Shown: one piece after another, positions 63,023 through 64,000 of the stretch
Position numbering within the stretch: position 1 is the stretch's first letter
Layout of the letters: each line of letters starts with the position of its first letter
NCBI GenBank assembly: GCA_026008535.1
Contig: BRKX01000001.1
Coordinates: forward strand, 74,350,317-74,414,316
Direction of reading: 5' to 3'
Length of the DNA stretch: 64,000 nt
Origin: Perilla frutescens
Lineage: Eukaryota > Streptophyta > Magnoliopsida > Lamiales > Lamiaceae
Notes under the pieces: model-generated
The model's database searches: none
What the model saw: only the letters and a program-made list of their open reading frames with translations
What the model was told of the DNA's origin: nothing
Translations under genes and position numbers: made by a program

Positions 63023-64000
63023 GTATTACTTCTAATCTTTGTAATCTCTGCAAGCATACAGCTGCTGCCTTTACTCTTATGGTAGATCAAAATGACACAA
63101 CAACATCAGCATATATGTATAAAGAGGTTAAAAAAAGTGTGCAATTTTTTTCCTTCGAAAAGTGAGAGGTTCTAATATCTTAAAATTTAAGCATGGCTAC
63201 AGCAGTGATTTATTTGGTTTGGGTTGATGTATAAATGAACATCTCTTTTTGGCTTGTCAGCTTTATAACTTGCTCTATCTTGAATTTGTGTCAGGATTTT
63301 GAAGTTTGGGAATTTGCAATTTAAGCGGCTGGAAGGCTATCCGAGAAATAATTAAGCTATTAACTTATCTAAAACAAAGGTATTGTTGAACACTTCTTTG
63401 TTTTACATAACCTCCCAGATTTGTACAATGTAATGATTGAATCTAATATCCCCATATTTGTAGAATGTCATGATTGAATCCGATACCCCATATTTGTACA
63501 ATGTCATGATTGAATATGTTCTTATTTGTTTGATTGTGATTTTGCTATTAAAGGAATAGTACTATGATGGTGCATTTATGCTTTCATTAGTTTGCATGAA
63601 ACATCAAGTTAGATAACTAAAATGGAAGTATGTGAATTGCTTTATGTTCTTTTTAGTCAAAATGTTTCTGGTGCTACTAGGTAACTCAAAATTTGAGGGT
63701 TTCAAGTTTATTGATCTTATATAAACTAATAGAAGTGATTCTCAACTTTTTTCCTCCAATATTCTTACTTCTTAATGTTTTATGGTGGGATTCGGCTTGT
63801 ATTGACACTGATTGATTTAAGAAATATCGGTGTTTGAAATTAAATCGATGCAGGTACTCGATGGTGATGATCATAGGAGAAGAGTACATAATATATGTAA
63901 TTGAACATCAGATGTAATTTTTTCGTTCGTATTTAGAGATATTATTGAAATTTAGATGGGATTTATATCAAAATATATTGTATTTTGGATAAATTTGTAT
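63023..64000. other. Right-edge DNA inside the presumed CACTA element
   Basis: AT-rich with no recognised gene. Three near-identical phrases, each built on atttgtacaatgtcatgattgaat, occur at 63418-63520, forming a short tandem repeat of about 50-bp period. Confidence 0.4.

Larger units (their letters stand above)
61836..64000 (+). mobile_element. Left part of a CACTA (En/Spm) element carrying captured gene sequence
   Basis: Begins cactactacaaaaat, the canonical CACTA terminus. It is followed over ~270 bases by subterminal repeats on both strands: acaacggtttt, aaaaccgttgt and close variants, at about 61876, 61918, 61966, 61989, 62010, 62023 and 62052. No transposase is seen. The interior includes a CT microsatellite (62549-62612) and a ClpC gene fragment. 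The right end, which should read ttttgtagtagtg, is not present before 64000, so the element leaves the window and its size and target duplication are unknown. Confidence 0.7.

Overview
This is a nuclear window from a flowering plant, a core eudicot by gene content. The genes are multi-exon with GT-AG introns, and the AT-rich intergenic DNA is full of microsatellites, MITEs and retrotransposon debris. I lean towards an asterid but cannot name a genus. Exon coordinates were built by hand from splice-site consensus, reading-frame continuity and remembered family sequences.

Left part (1-13.3 kb, all minus strand): a methyl-CpG-binding-domain protein of the MBD10/11 type, a TPR protein, and a small predicted plastid membrane protein of unknown function. 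Middle (13.3-25 kb): a transposon-rich block with a small secreted six-cysteine protein (S1), an EPF-like peptide hormone gene (EPFL8-like) and a broken polygalacturonase. Then come a mitochondrial small heat-shock protein (+), a Gag1-like clamp-domain protein (-), phospholipase D alpha (-) and a SHINE/WIN1 AP2/ERF factor (+). The right part holds the UAP56/RH56 DEAD-box helicase (+), with a mitochondrial cox1 fragment in its 5' leader region, a Mutator-like element, a complete GH28 polygalacturonase (+) and a second six-cysteine gene (S2, -). The far right holds a truncated third copy (S3), retrotransposon pieces, and the left end of a CACTA element carrying a ClpC gene fragment.

From memory of the Arabidopsis map, MBD10, a Gag1-like gene and SHN1 lie at At1g15340-15360; MBD11, a related gene and PLDalpha1 lie at At3g15730-15790; and the TPR gene, EPFL8 and a polygalacturonase lie at At1g80130-80170. 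The window therefore looks like a little-fractionated ancestral block.

The most unusual structure is a repeated module, polygalacturonase followed tail-to-tail by a secreted six-cysteine gene. It occurs complete at 52-57 kb, decayed at 58.5-59.2 kb, inverted at 15-17.6 kb, and partly at 14.5 and 23-24 kb. One pair of duplicated flanks, about 44 kb apart, is inverted, and one copy carries a 495-bp foldback element with an 8-bp target duplication while the other keeps the empty site.
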